Source: Neptunomonas japonica DSM 18939
GTDB lineage: Bacteria; Pseudomonadota; Gammaproteobacteria; Pseudomonadales; Balneatricaceae
Length of the DNA: 64,000 nt
Direction of reading: 5' to 3'
Assembly (NCBI RefSeq): GCF_000422765.1
Contig: NZ_AUGR01000020.1
Location: 28,071 to 92,070, forward strand
Positions 35,439 through 45,210 of the stretch are shown here, one piece after another (position 1 is the first letter of the stretch; each line of letters starts with the position of its first letter). The notes under the pieces were generated by a model that was not told where the DNA came from, made no database searches, and saw only the letters and a program-made list of their open reading frames with translations. The position numbers and the translations under genes were made by a program.

Positions 35439-37736
35439 TTATTTAACTTTAAAACCTGCAGCTTTTAATCCTGCTGCTAGCCCCGTATTTAAATGTGAGT
35501 TTGTATGAGGGCTGCTGGTCTTATTTGACTTAGGTGTTGCCGGCTTAGCTGTGGTGCGCTGGTCAACAGCGGCTGCTTTTGCAGGCTCTGCCTGACTCTT
35601 CATTGATAATGCAATACGCCTGCGTGCTTCATCAACGTCAGTGACTCTGACTTGTACAATATCGCCTGTTTTGACCAGTGTGTGTGGGTCTTTTACGAAC
35701 TGGTCTGATAACTGAGAAATATGTACAAGGCCGTCTTGGTGTACACCGATATCAACAAAGGCGCCAAAGTTAGTGACATTGGTAATTACACCTTCAAGTA
35801 GCATATCAAGATGTAGATCTTTGATGGTTTCTATGCCGTCGGCAAACTGCGCTGTCTTGAATTCAGGGCGCGGGTCTCTGCCTGGTTTATCTAGCTCAGC
35901 AATAACATCACGTACGGTGTATTCACCATATTGAGCTGATACAAACTGTTGCGTTGTGAGTGTTTTGATTAAACCACCATTGCCCATCAGCTCCGTTGTT
36001 TTACAACGCAATGTATCCGCCATGTTGTCTACTAGCGCATAGGACTCCGGGTGAACCGCGGAGTTGTCCAGTGGTTGCTTTCCTTCTCGTATTCTAAGAA
36101 AAGCAGCGCATTGCTCAAACGCTTTTGCGCCCAGTCTTGGTACTTTCAACAATTGTTTACGGTCGGTGAAACGGCCTTCCTTGTCACGGTAATCAATAAT
36201 GTTTTGAGCCGTCGTGCGGTTTAGCCCAGCGACCTGTGTAAGGAGTTCGCAGGAGGCGGTATTCAGGTCAACACCGACATGGTTTACACCGTCTTCGACC
36301 ACATTTTCTAATGATCCGGCGAGTGATTTCTGATCCACATCGTGCTGGTATTGGCCAACGCCGATGGCTTTTGGGTCTATCTTTACGAGTTCTGCCAGAG
36401 GGTCTTGTAAGCGACGAGCGATAGATACAGCACCACGAATAGTAACATCCAAATCAGGGAATTCACGGCTGGCAAGTTCTGATGCTGAGTACACAGAGGC
36501 ACCTGCTTCGCTGACCATAACGGCGGTAAAGTTTAATTCTGGATGGCGTTTACTAAGGTCTTTTGCGAGCTGCTCTGTCTCCCGTGATGCGGTACCATTG
36601 CCAATACTAATAAGCGACACTTTGTATTTGGCAGTAAGCTTTGCAAGCGTATTCAATGCTTCGTCCCAGCGTTTGTGGGGAGCATGTGGGTATAAGGTAC
36701 AGTGGTCGAGTAATTTCCCAGTGGCATCAACAACTGCAACCTTAGTGCCGGTTCTTAATCCAGGGTCTAGCCCTATGGTTACTTTAGGGCCCGCAGGCGC
36801 TGCGAGTAGTAAGTCTTTAAGGTTGCGAGCAAAAACATTAATTGCTTCCGTCTCGGCTTCTTCTCGTAAGCGCTTAAGAAGATCTGTCTCAATTTGTTTA
36901 TGTAGCTTTTGAGTCCATGTGTGTTCCACGCAATTTTGTAGCCAGCGCTCGCGTGTGCCGTTGCCTGATGGTGTGCCCACATGCTGTTGAATGATGTTGA
37001 TAGGCTCTTGTTGCATGCCTGGTTCAGCCAGTAATGCAATTTTAAGTTCCCCCTCTTTGTTACCGCGAAACATTGCCAGTGCTCGATGCGAAGGCATCTT
37101 TCGAATAGGCTCTTTATGATCGTAATAGTCACGGAACTTACTGTCGTCTGATGCTTTGCCGCGTGCCACGCTAACGGTGGTGATACCGTTACTCCATAGC
37201 CAGCTGCGTAGTCGATTAAGAAGGTCTGCTTGTTCTGAAAATTGCTCCATCAGGATTTGTTGTGCTCCAGCTAATGCGCTTTCCTGATCAAGAACCTGCT
37301 TTTCTGGGTTAATGTATTGCTTTGCTGCCTGCATTGGCTCGCAAGGTGTTTTCAGCAATTGCAGGGCGAGTGGCTCAAGGCCTGCTTCACGTGCCACCTG
37401 TGCTTTAGTACGGCGTTTAGGGCGATACGGTAGATATAAATCTTCTAGGCGTACTTTGGTATCTGCAGAGGTGATTGCTATTTTTAGATCGGCTGTTAGT
37501 TTGCCTTGTTCTTCAATACTGCTAAGAATCGCCTGTTTACGGCTTTCTAAAATTCTTAAGTAATCGACTCTTAGCGCTAATTGGCGTAACTGAATGTCAT
37601 CTAAAGCTCCGGTGATCTCTTTACGGTAACGCGCAATGAACGGCACAGTAGCGCCTTCGTCCAATAAGGTGATAGTGGCAGCCACCTGTTGTGTACGAAC
37701 GCCGAGTTCCTGAGCTATTTGAGCAGCGAGAGTCAT
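35439..37736 (-). CDS. tex: Tex transcription accessory/S1 RNA-binding protein
   Basis: The 765-residue protein has the Tex N-terminal helical region (FIARYRKEITGALDDIQLRQL), a YqgF/RNase H-like domain (GLDPGLRTGTKVAVVDATGKLLD), helix-hairpin-helix motifs (LNTASCELLTQVAGLNRTTA) and a C-terminal S1 domain (GVITNVTNFGAFVDIGVHQDGLVHISQL). Tex binds nucleic acid and associates with transcription. Position 37736 gives the usual MTLAAQIAQELG start; a reading from 37811 adds 25 unusual residues. Confidence 0.93.
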   Translation of the reverse strand: MTLAAQIAQELGVRTQQVAATITLLDEGATVPFIARYRKEITGALDDIQLRQLALRVDYLRILESRKQAILSSIEEQGKLTADLKIAITSADTKVRLEDLYLPYRPKRRTKAQVAREAGLEPLALQLLKTPCEPMQAAKQYINPEKQVLDQESALAGAQQILMEQFSEQADLLNRLRSWLWSNGITTVSVARGKASDDSKFRDYYDHKEPIRKMPSHRALAMFRGNKEGELKIALLAEPGMQQEPINIIQQHVGTPSGNGTRERWLQNCVEHTWTQKLHKQIETDLLKRLREEAETEAINVFARNLKDLLLAAPAGPKVTIGLDPGLRTGTKVAVVDATGKLLDHCTLYPHAPHKRWDEALNTLAKLTAKYKVSLISIGNGTASRETEQLAKDLSKRHPELNFTAVMVSEAGASVYSASELASREFPDLDVTIRGAVSIARRLQDPLAELVKIDPKAIGVGQYQHDVDQKSLAGSLENVVEDGVNHVGVDLNTASCELLTQVAGLNRTTAQNIIDYRDKEGRFTDRKQLLKVPRLGAKAFEQCAAFLRIREGKQPLDNSAVHPESYALVDNMADTLRCKTTELMGNGGLIKTLTTQQFVSAQYGEYTVRDVIAELDKPGRDPRPEFKTAQFADGIETIKDLHLDMLLEGVITNVTNFGAFVDIGVHQDGLVHISQLSDQFVKDPHTLVKTGDIVQVRVTDVDEARRRIALSMKSQAEPAKAAAVDQRTTAKPATPKSNKTSSPHTNSHLNTGLAAGLKAAGFKVK

Positions 37737-37830
37737 AAAGTTATCCGGTTGATTAGGTGAGTTGTTAATATGCGTAAAAATACTATGTATAAGGCTAACA
37801 GGCCATGACAATAGACGTGAAAATATTGAT

Positions 37831-37854
37831 TAAGGGAGGGTTAGGCCTCCCTTA
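37831..37854 (-). terminator. Probable pyruvate kinase terminator
   Basis: TAAGGGAGG (37831-37839) and CCTCCCTTA (37846-37854) form a perfect stem just after the pyruvate kinase stop. The following tract on the minus strand is AT-rich rather than a clean T run, so efficiency is uncertain. Confidence 0.65.
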
Positions 37855-37873
37855 TATGACAGGTAGAGGTAAA

Positions 37874-39310
37874 TTAAGGAACTTGTAATACCTGCATAGA
37901 GTTTGTGCTGCCGTGCTCCCCAAGCTTAGCGCCTCGGGTGAGAATAATGAGGTCGCCACTTGTTAGTAATTCTTTAGCTTTCAGGCCTGCCAGGATCTCA
38001 TCGTTGAGGCTGCTTTCTGGTACACCCGTCGCATCAAAGTGCATTGCTTCGACACCGCGATAAAGTGCCATGCGGCGCATAGTACGATCATGACGTGTTA
38101 GAGCGTAAATCGGCAAACCTGAACGAATACGGGACATCCAGCGTGGTGTAGAACCTGATTCAGTTAGGCAAATAATAGCCTTAATACCGACTAAGTGATT
38201 GGCGGTGTACATTGCAGAACGTGCAATGGTCTCGTCAATACGGTTGCCTTGTTGGGAGATGCTGGTAACGGCAGGGCGAGCTGACTGATGTCTCTCAGCA
38301 CCTTGGCAAATTTCTGTCATGGATTTAACCACGGCAACCGGGAAATCTCCCGCAGCGGTTTCTGCTGATAACATCACAGCGTCTGTACCATCGAGTATTG
38401 CGTTAGCGACATCAAAAACCTCTGCACGTGTTGGCATTGGGCTTTTGATCATGGTTTCCATCATTTGAGTCGCAGTAATAACCGTGCGGCTCAACTCGCG
38501 GGCGCGGTGTATAATATGTTTTTGAACACCGATCAGTTGTGCGTCACCAATTTCTACGCCCAGATCACCACGTGCCACCATAACGCTGTCACTGGCGAGA
38601 ATAAGTGCATCAAGAATGTCGTCATCTGCAACAGTTTCTGCGCGCTCGATTTTAGCAATAATTTCAGCACGGCAACCTGCGGCTAGCAGTAGTGATCGTG
38701 CTTCTTCAATATCGGCGCCAGAGCGCGGAAAAGATACGGCCACATAATCCATATCCAACTCAGCTGCTACTAATATGTCCCGTTTATCTTTATCCGTTAG
38801 AGCTGGGGCAGATAAACCGCCACCTTGCTTATTGATCCCTTTGTTATTTGATAAGGGACCATTGAGTAGTACCTCTGTTTCAACTCTAGAGCCATAAACA
38901 TTCAGCACTTTTAACTGCATGCGGCCATCATCTAGCAGTAATATATCACCCGGGCCGCAGTCATTAGGTAGCTCTTTATAATCTAAACCGACCTGGTGCT
39001 GATCACCTACAGCGCTTGGAAGCTCGCCGTCAAGTGTGAATAGGTCGCCAGTTTTTAGCTCTATATGGTCCGTTTTGAATTTGGCAATGCGGATCTTAGG
39101 GCCTTGTAAATCGCCTAAAACCGCGACGACTTGACCGATACGGCGTGAGGTATCACGGACCTCTTGGGCACGACGGCGATGGTCGTTAGCTGTGCCGTGA
39201 GAGAAATTCAAACGTACTACATTCACACCAGAGCGAATTAATTCCTCTAAGACGCCGGGTTGATCTGTAGAAGGCCCCAAAGTAGCTACGATTTTAGTAC
39301 GTTTTAGCAT
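37874..39310 (-). CDS. pykA: Pyruvate kinase
   Basis: The 478-residue enzyme converts phosphoenolpyruvate and ADP to pyruvate and ATP. Visible motifs are TKIVATLGPSTD, VVRLNFSHG, the metal/substrate site IIAKIERAE, MVARGDLGVEIG and the signature ITATQMMETMIKSPMPTRAEV. The C-terminal allosteric domain ends normally. The sequence is closest to the PykA type. Confidence 0.94.
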   Translation of the reverse strand: MLKRTKIVATLGPSTDQPGVLEELIRSGVNVVRLNFSHGTANDHRRRAQEVRDTSRRIGQVVAVLGDLQGPKIRIAKFKTDHIELKTGDLFTLDGELPSAVGDQHQVGLDYKELPNDCGPGDILLLDDGRMQLKVLNVYGSRVETEVLLNGPLSNNKGINKQGGGLSAPALTDKDKRDILVAAELDMDYVAVSFPRSGADIEEARSLLLAAGCRAEIIAKIERAETVADDDILDALILASDSVMVARGDLGVEIGDAQLIGVQKHIIHRARELSRTVITATQMMETMIKSPMPTRAEVFDVANAILDGTDAVMLSAETAAGDFPVAVVKSMTEICQGAERHQSARPAVTSISQQGNRIDETIARSAMYTANHLVGIKAIICLTESGSTPRWMSRIRSGLPIYALTRHDRTMRRMALYRGVEAMHFDATGVPESSLNDEILAGLKAKELLTSGDLIILTRGAKLGEHGSTNSMQVLQVP

Positions 39311-39498
39311 GATAACTCTCTGTCATTGGTACGGGTAAAGTGAGGAAGGTGGCATTGTATATTGGTTAGTGCAAATGCCGTGATATCTTCCTTTCGTGTG
39401 AAAAACAAATGTTTCCTATAGAATCATAGCAGTAGAAAATGTCCACTTCACATTAAGATATTTTAGTTTGCCATTAAATTATTAGAAGGAATGCGATT

Positions 39499-41757
39499 CT
39501 GGCAAGATATTTTTCAACTTATCGTCCTTGGGTGGCGGTAGCGCTGACATGCGTATTTATTTTATTGCTCATTCAAGTCGCTAGTCTTAGTCGCCAACAA
39601 GCATTGAACAGTCTGCAGCAGAAAACGCTGGCGGATATGAATCGATACATGTTGAATTTACAGCAGACGCTCGACCGTTATAAAGACCTACCTCGTCTGC
39701 TATCCACACACTCTGAGCTTATTAATACGCTGCTCTATGACTCCAGTAATGATGCGCAGATGCGTGCTAATTTATATCTTGAGCAGGTCAATGATGTGAT
39801 TGGTGCATCAGATACCTATTTGATGAATGCCCAAGGTTCTACGGTGTCAGCTAGTAATTGGAGTAAGGACGCGTCGTTTGTCGGCAGGGATTTTAGCTTT
39901 CGTCCATACTTTCAAGATGCCATACAAGGGCGTGCCGGGCGCTATTTTGCATTAGGAACAACATCAAAAAAACGCGGTTATTTCTTTTCTTACCCTGTTG
40001 AACATCGTGGCAGAATTCTAGGTGCTGTCATTGTTAAGATCGATTTGAATGAAATAGAAACGGATTGGAATGATGTGTCCACTGATTTAGTCGTTAGCGA
40101 TGATGACGGTGTTATCTTTATCTCAACGCGAAAAGACTGGAAGTTCCATACACTCACTCCATTAGCACCACAGGATGCGCAGCGTATCTATCAAAGTTTA
40201 CGCTACGGCGATTACCCGTTGACTTCGTTGGACATTATCAAGCGCAGTCAGCGCGATGATGGCAGCCAGTTGATCACCTTAATAGATGGCGGGAATGTTA
40301 GTAATGCTGCATTAGATGGTATAAAAACAGGGGAGTATTTACTGCAAAGTACTGAGGTTGATGGCGCTGGCTTTACCGTGTCGATATTGGCAAACATGAA
40401 GCCAGTACAGCGCCAAGTTCTGAATGCCATTATGTTGGCCGCATTTGTCTATCTTGCGTTGGTGTTGTTAGTGATGGTGGTGATTGCTCGGCGGCGTATT
40501 GTGAAAGAACGTACCCGCTTTAAGCAAAGAGAACTACAGACATTAGAAAAAAATGAATCTCGTATCCGTGACATTATTGATAATACGCAAGCCGGGCTAA
40601 TAACGCTCGATAGCGAGGGACGAGTTGATTCGTTTAATCGTACTGCGGAAAAGCTCTTTGGTTATAACGAAGAGCGGGTCAAGCATCAGTTTTTCAGCTT
40701 GTTTTTATCCCAAGAAGACCGCCCTGTGTGTTGGCAGCATATTACTCAGGCAGCAGTGGCAGAAGTTCCAGACCTGATGATAGAAGCGTCTGGTAAGCGA
40801 CAAAGTGGTACGTATTTTCCGATAGAGATCACGATAGGAAAGATGCAGCGTGGTGACGTGTTACGTTTTGTTGTGACTATTCACGATATTACCCAGCGTA
40901 AAGAATATGAATTAGCACTGCAAAATTCTCAGACGGAGCTGGAATCAAGAGTGCATGAACGTACGTCTGATTTAACTTATGCTAATGCCAAGCTCAGAGA
41001 AGAGATGGACCAGCATAAAAATACCCAAAATGAATTAATTCAAACGGCTAAATTAGCCGTATTAGGGCAAATGTCTGCGGGTATTAATCATGAATTGAAT
41101 CAGCCTCTGACGGCTATTCGTGCTTATGCTGATAATGCACGGCAGTTTTTGAAGTTGGATCGGTTGGAGCCGGTAGGTACTAACTTGGCAGAAATTAGTC
41201 AGCTAACAGAGCGTATGGCTAAAATTATTCATCCATTGAAAGAGTTTGCACGTAAAACTAGTGGGCATGCTGAAACTGTCTGTATGAAGTCGGTTAAAGA
41301 CGGGGCTATGTCTATTATGTATGGTCGCTTGAGTCGTGAGCAAGTATCTATCAGCTGGCCTAGCGACTTAGAGTCATGCTTTGTGCTGGGTGATATCGTA
41401 CGCATTGAGCAGGTTATGGTGAATTTGATCGCTAATGCTATACAAGCGATGGAATCACTAGAGGATAAACGAATTGATATTACGTTAGAACCGCATAATA
41501 ACAAGCAGGTTTTGCTGATACGTGATTATGGTCCTGGTATACCTGAAGATGAGCTTGAGAGGGTATTCGAGCCTTTTTATACAACGAAGAAAGCCGGCCA
41601 GGGGCTCGGTCTTGGGCTGTCTATCTCATATCGTATTATTGATAGTTTGGGAGGTGGTTTGAGTGTCTCTAATCATCCTCAAGGAGGCGCTCTATTTAAG
41701 CTCTCTTTGCCTACAGACCCTCATAAGGGCATTGATCAGCAATTGACATCTATTTAG
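39499..41757 (+). CDS. dctB: C4-dicarboxylate sensor kinase DctB with extra PAS
   Basis: About 750 residues: a first membrane helix (VAVALTCVFILLLIQVASL), a periplasmic double-PDC sensor (SKDASFVGRDFSFRPYFQDA... GRYFALGTTSKKRGYFFSYPV), a second helix (AIMLAAFVYLALVLLVMVVIA), a cytosolic PAS, HisKA (GQMSAGINHELNQPLTAIRAYA) and HATPase. It is longer than most DctB because of the PAS. No ATG start exists: in-frame candidates are ATT 39496 or CTG 39499, just after AAGGA at 39486-39490, or GTG 39532 without a ribosome site and cutting into the helix. The 5' end is therefore uncertain. Confidence 0.85.
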   Translation: MARYFSTYRPWVAVALTCVFILLLIQVASLSRQQALNSLQQKTLADMNRYMLNLQQTLDRYKDLPRLLSTHSELINTLLYDSSNDAQMRANLYLEQVNDVIGASDTYLMNAQGSTVSASNWSKDASFVGRDFSFRPYFQDAIQGRAGRYFALGTTSKKRGYFFSYPVEHRGRILGAVIVKIDLNEIETDWNDVSTDLVVSDDDGVIFISTRKDWKFHTLTPLAPQDAQRIYQSLRYGDYPLTSLDIIKRSQRDDGSQLITLIDGGNVSNAALDGIKTGEYLLQSTEVDGAGFTVSILANMKPVQRQVLNAIMLAAFVYLALVLLVMVVIARRRIVKERTRFKQRELQTLEKNESRIRDIIDNTQAGLITLDSEGRVDSFNRTAEKLFGYNEERVKHQFFSLFLSQEDRPVCWQHITQAAVAEVPDLMIEASGKRQSGTYFPIEITIGKMQRGDVLRFVVTIHDITQRKEYELALQNSQTELESRVHERTSDLTYANAKLREEMDQHKNTQNELIQTAKLAVLGQMSAGINHELNQPLTAIRAYADNARQFLKLDRLEPVGTNLAEISQLTERMAKIIHPLKEFARKTSGHAETVCMKSVKDGAMSIMYGRLSREQVSISWPSDLESCFVLGDIVRIEQVMVNLIANAIQAMESLEDKRIDITLEPHNNKQVLLIRDYGPGIPEDELERVFEPFYTTKKAGQGLGLGLSISYRIIDSLGGGLSVSNHPQGGALFKLSLPTDPHKGIDQQLTSI

Positions 41758-41767
41758 CGAGAAACGC

Positions 41768-43174
41768 ATGCAGGTTATGGACGCAAATCAAAATACGATT
41801 CATCAGGGTATGGCTGATCACAGCAAAACAGTACTGCTTGTGGATGATGAAAAGCATATAAGGCTTTCTGCAGGGCAGACGCTAGAGCTGGCAGGTTATG
41901 CTGTAGTTGCGCTAGAAAGCGCTGAGAAGGCTCTCGACCTGATTACTGATGAGTGGTGTGGCGTTTTAGTTACCGATATCAATATGCCAGGCATCGACGG
42001 ATTGGAGTTAATGCAAAGGGCACATGTTATTGACCCGGACCTTCCGGTGATTTTGATTACGGGTCATGGTGATATTTCTATGGCTGTTAGTGCAATGAGA
42101 AATGGTGCTTATGATTTTATAGAGAAGCCGTTCTCAACTGAGCTCTTAGTGGATATCGTGCGTAGAGCAATGGAAAAACGTGCGCTCACTATTGAAAATC
42201 GCAGATTGCGTCAGGAGCTAGAAGCACAAAGTGCTCCAGGGCCGCGCATTATTGGCAATACACCATCGGTTAAACAATTGCGCCGCTTAGTGCATGCCGT
42301 AGCCGATACACCTGCTGATATTTTGGTGCTGGCTGAAACCGGCACCGGCAAAGATTTGATGGCTCGTTATATTCATGAGCACAGTAATCGCAGAGATAAG
42401 AACTTTGTAGCGATCAATTGCGGAGCCGTACCTGAAAGCTTGATTGAAAGTGAGCTATTTGGGCATGAAAAGGGTGCTTTCACTGATGCTAAGTCCAAGC
42501 GTGTTGGTAAGTTTGAGCATGCTAATGGTGGGACTGTTTTTTTAGACGAAATTGAAAGTATGCCGTTCGCCTTACAGGTGAAGCTGCTAAGGGTATTGGA
42601 AGAGCGCACCATCGAACGCTTGGGTTCAAATGAACTGATTCAGCTTGATATTCGGGTGATTGCTGCAAGTAAAGTAGATTTAAAAGAACAGGCCGAGCGA
42701 GGTGAGTTTCGCGAGGATTTGTACTATCGCTTAAATGTTGTACGTGTTGATATTCCGCCATTAAGAGAGCGTTTAGATGATATTCCTATGCTCTTTCAGC
42801 ACTTCTCGATCTTAGCTTCTACCCAGTATGGAAGGGAGGTATTACCTCTTAATATGGAGAGAATGCATAGCTTGATGACACATGATTGGCCGGGAAACAT
42901 TCGTGAGTTACGCAATTTGGCTGAGCGCTATGTGTTGCTTGGGGAAAGCTGTACTTTCGACTTCGATAACCGCCCCATTACCGACAGCACTGCTTCAGGA
43001 AAAATGACATTGCCTGAGCAGGTTGAACGGTTCGAGAAAATACTGCTGCAAACTGAGCTGTCGCTGCATGGAGGGTCTATTAAGGATACGCTTAATAGCC
43101 TTGGGTTGCCGCGAAAAACCCTGTACGACAAAATGCGTAAGTATGGGCTGGATAAAAACGATTACAAGTCATAA
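41768..43174 (+). CDS. dctD: Sigma-54-dependent response regulator DctD
   Basis: The 468-residue protein has a receiver (VDDEKHIR, Asp in VTDINMPG, EKPF), a sigma-54 AAA+ domain (AETGTGKD, GGTVFLDEIES) and a Fis-type helix-turn-helix (GSIKDTLNSLGLPRKTLYDKM). The sigma-54 contact loop reads GAFTDA at 236-241 instead of GAFTGA. It starts ten bases after dctB and is its partner; a sigma-54 promoter before dctP is the expected target. Confidence 0.93.
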   Translation: MQVMDANQNTIHQGMADHSKTVLLVDDEKHIRLSAGQTLELAGYAVVALESAEKALDLITDEWCGVLVTDINMPGIDGLELMQRAHVIDPDLPVILITGHGDISMAVSAMRNGAYDFIEKPFSTELLVDIVRRAMEKRALTIENRRLRQELEAQSAPGPRIIGNTPSVKQLRRLVHAVADTPADILVLAETGTGKDLMARYIHEHSNRRDKNFVAINCGAVPESLIESELFGHEKGAFTDAKSKRVGKFEHANGGTVFLDEIESMPFALQVKLLRVLEERTIERLGSNELIQLDIRVIAASKVDLKEQAERGEFREDLYYRLNVVRVDIPPLRERLDDIPMLFQHFSILASTQYGREVLPLNMERMHSLMTHDWPGNIRELRNLAERYVLLGESCTFDFDNRPITDSTASGKMTLPEQVERFEKILLQTELSLHGGSIKDTLNSLGLPRKTLYDKMRKYGLDKNDYKS

Positions 43175-43228
43175 GCCCCCCATTCTGTATGTAGAAGGGG
43201 GGGATCAGCTACTACTCTTTCTCTAGCG

Positions 43229-44842
43229 TTATAACTTAAAGCGGTTCACCAGCGTGCCAAGTTGCGAAGCCAACGAGCCCAATTCAGAAGAGACCGATGT
43301 TAGTTGTGTGGCTCTGTTTGCCGTATTGCTCGAGCTTTGGCTAATATCTTGAACGCTGGAGTCGACGCTGGCTGCCATGTGAGATTGCTCCTTAATAGCA
43401 CTGGCCACCTGATGGTTCATGTCGTTAATGACACGTACCTCTTCTGCAATATTTATGAGTGCATTAGAGGTCTTTTGCACGCTTTCAACGCCCGACTCGG
43501 CACTGTTCATCGCGACATCCATGACAGTGACAGCACCTTCAGCATCTTTCTGCAAACGCGCAATAATTGTGTTGATTTCTTCAGTGGCTAGGTGGGTGCG
43601 ACTGGCTAAGGTTCTGACTTCATCAGCCACGACTGCAAACCCACGCCCTTGCTCTCCGGCACGTGCTGCCTCTATAGCTGCGTTCAGTGCGAGTAAGTTA
43701 GTCTGGCCTGCAATTTTTTGAATGACTTCCAGTACCGTGCCTACATTTTGACTCTGATCGTTGAGCTGTTGGATAACGTGGGTCGCTTTGATCATATTGT
43801 CTTTAAGGCTTTCTATCTCTTGTAAAGCCGCTTGCGTGATATCCGTGCCGCTGGTGGTTTCTTGTAGTGCAAGATCTGATGCGGATACGGTGCGCCCTGC
43901 GTTCTCTGCCACGCTTTGCGTAGCAACTTCCATTTGTGCCATTGCAGAGGCAACGGAGCTTGTTTGGATTTGCTGGTTACTCACCGCTTGCGAGGCCATG
44001 TCGGCAATATCATTTATCTGCTTACTGGATGAGCCAAGTTGCACAATCGTATTGCTGACCTGTTTTAAGCTATGGTGAAAATTCTCCAGCATAGAGTTAA
44101 ATGCGGTAGACATGTTGCCAATTTCATCTGTCGAAGTGACATCGATCCTAAGATTAAGATTTCCTTCTTTTTCGATGCTATGGATAGTGTCGCTCAAGCG
44201 GTTGATAGGGCTTACCACTAGGCGGCGTAGTAGGAGGCTTATAAGAATAATGCCAGCCGCAAATAGGGCTAACTCAACCAGAGCAATGGCTGTGATATTA
44301 CTGAAAACGGTAGCATCTAAGTTTTTGAATGAGTAAGTGACGCGCACGGCGCCAATAATCTCTCCTTCGGGAACCTGATGGCAGAGTAAGCAGTTAGTGC
44401 CTTTATAGTCACTTAAGGCTTTCATTGGAGTTACAACAACAAGACGATGGCCTTTGTCGTCATCAATCTCCTCAATAATATGTTCTCCCTGCATTGCTCT
44501 ACGATCAAAATCGTCTTGTATTTGGGAGTCCGTTGTTCCTGGTCCATAAACATTTGATATCGCATCACTACGAATAATTCTTGCTTCAGTTAGGTCTTCA
44601 TTGGTAATGATTTTCTGTTGCAAGGCGGAGCGATTAGCCATGGCACCACTGAGCATCAGAATGTTGATGCTGTCAAAGTAAGAGTCTGCGGTAGCGAGTG
44701 TTGTTTTACGGGCTACCTCATTACTGAGCCCTGTCTCACTTTTGAAGATAGCTGTCAGACTGCCGATGAAAACAATTGTGAAAACGGCAACGAGTGACAA
44801 ATTGACTTTGGTTTGAATAGACATCCCTTTATTGATGCTCAC
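43229..44842 (-). CDS. Chemoreceptor with periplasmic CXXCH haem motif
   Basis: The 537-residue methyl-accepting protein has one N-terminal membrane helix, a periplasmic domain (about 35-190), a second helix ([19 protein letters not shown]), HAMP and the signalling tip [20 protein letters not shown]. The periplasmic part contains CLLCH (44378-44392), the covalent c-type haem motif, before a Tll0287-like end ([12 protein letters not shown]). It may sense redox, oxygen or a haem ligand. No C-terminal CheR-tethering pentapeptide is seen. The GTG start follows AGGAG by six bases. It lies between dctBD and dctPQM on the opposite strand. Confidence 0.88.
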   Translation of the reverse strand: MSINKGMSIQTKVNLSLVAVFTIVFIGSLTAIFKSETGLSNEVARKTTLATADSYFDSINILMLSGAMANRSALQQKIITNEDLTEARIIRSDAISNVYGPGTTDSQIQDDFDRRAMQGEHIIEEIDDDKGHRLVVVTPMKALSDYKGTNCLLCHQVPEGEIIGAVRVTYSFKNLDATVFSNITAIALVELALFAAGIILISLLLRRLVVSPINRLSDTIHSIEKEGNLNLRIDVTSTDEIGNMSTAFNSMLENFHHSLKQVSNTIVQLGSSSKQINDIADMASQAVSNQQIQTSSVASAMAQMEVATQSVAENAGRTVSASDLALQETTSGTDITQAALQEIESLKDNMIKATHVIQQLNDQSQNVGTVLEVIQKIAGQTNLLALNAAIEAARAGEQGRGFAVVADEVRTLASRTHLATEEINTIIARLQKDAEGAVTVMDVAMNSAESGVESVQKTSNALINIAEEVRVINDMNHQVASAIKEQSHMAASVDSSVQDISQSSSNTANRATQLTSVSSELGSLASQLGTLVNRFKL

Positions 44843-45102
44843 TTCAGGCTCCTGTTTTGAAAGGCACTATAACGCTGAATATAAACTTAACAGCGGCGGA
44901 CTATAGAGGTTCTTTAGGTTTTTGTCGTGAACCCAAATCAAAGAATAGTAAGGATCTTGGAAGCCTGCTGGAGTTGCTTCGTTGTAAATGTGTGGATTTT
45001 CGCCACTTATGCGGTTTTTGCATGGGTGGTAATACGCCATTTTTATCTTGTTTTGTTTTAGTTATTTTTTTTAAGCTGCTGTTTTTAAATAATAAATTGT
45101 GA
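44843..45102. promoter_or_regulatory. Upstream control region of dctPQM, possible DctD site
   Basis: This AT-rich stretch between the receptor and the sigma-54 promoter holds no convincing gene; an 81-codon open frame in it has no ribosome site or family resemblance. GTGG (44992-44995) and CCAC (45003-45006) form a 15-base dyad about 100 bases upstream of the -24 element, a normal distance for an enhancer. Assignment to DctD is inferred. Confidence 0.4.
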
Positions 45103-45119
45103 TTGGCCTTATCTTTGCA
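45103..45119 (+). promoter_or_regulatory. Sigma-54 (RpoN) promoter of dctPQM
   Basis: TTGGCCTTATCTTTGCA fits the YTGGCAC-N5-TTGCW pattern, with the invariant GG (45105-45106) and GC (45117-45118) exactly ten bases apart. Transcription should start near 45130, leaving a leader of about 80 bases before dctP. The linked DctD activator makes the match credible. Confidence 0.85.
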
Positions 45120-45210
45120 GTATCAGTGTAGATGCTGATGGCAGGGCTTCAAGTGGCTGTCAGCAAAACGCGAAATAATCAAAATAAATCCAAGAAGTAG
45201 GAGATACACC

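Noticed and set aside
36364..36912. Antisense open frame over tex
   Set aside because: Shadow frame of a well-conserved gene.
44857..45102. 81-codon open frame upstream of dctP
   Set aside because: No ribosome site, Leu/Phe-rich AT-driven end, and it lies in the control region of the sigma-54 promoter.
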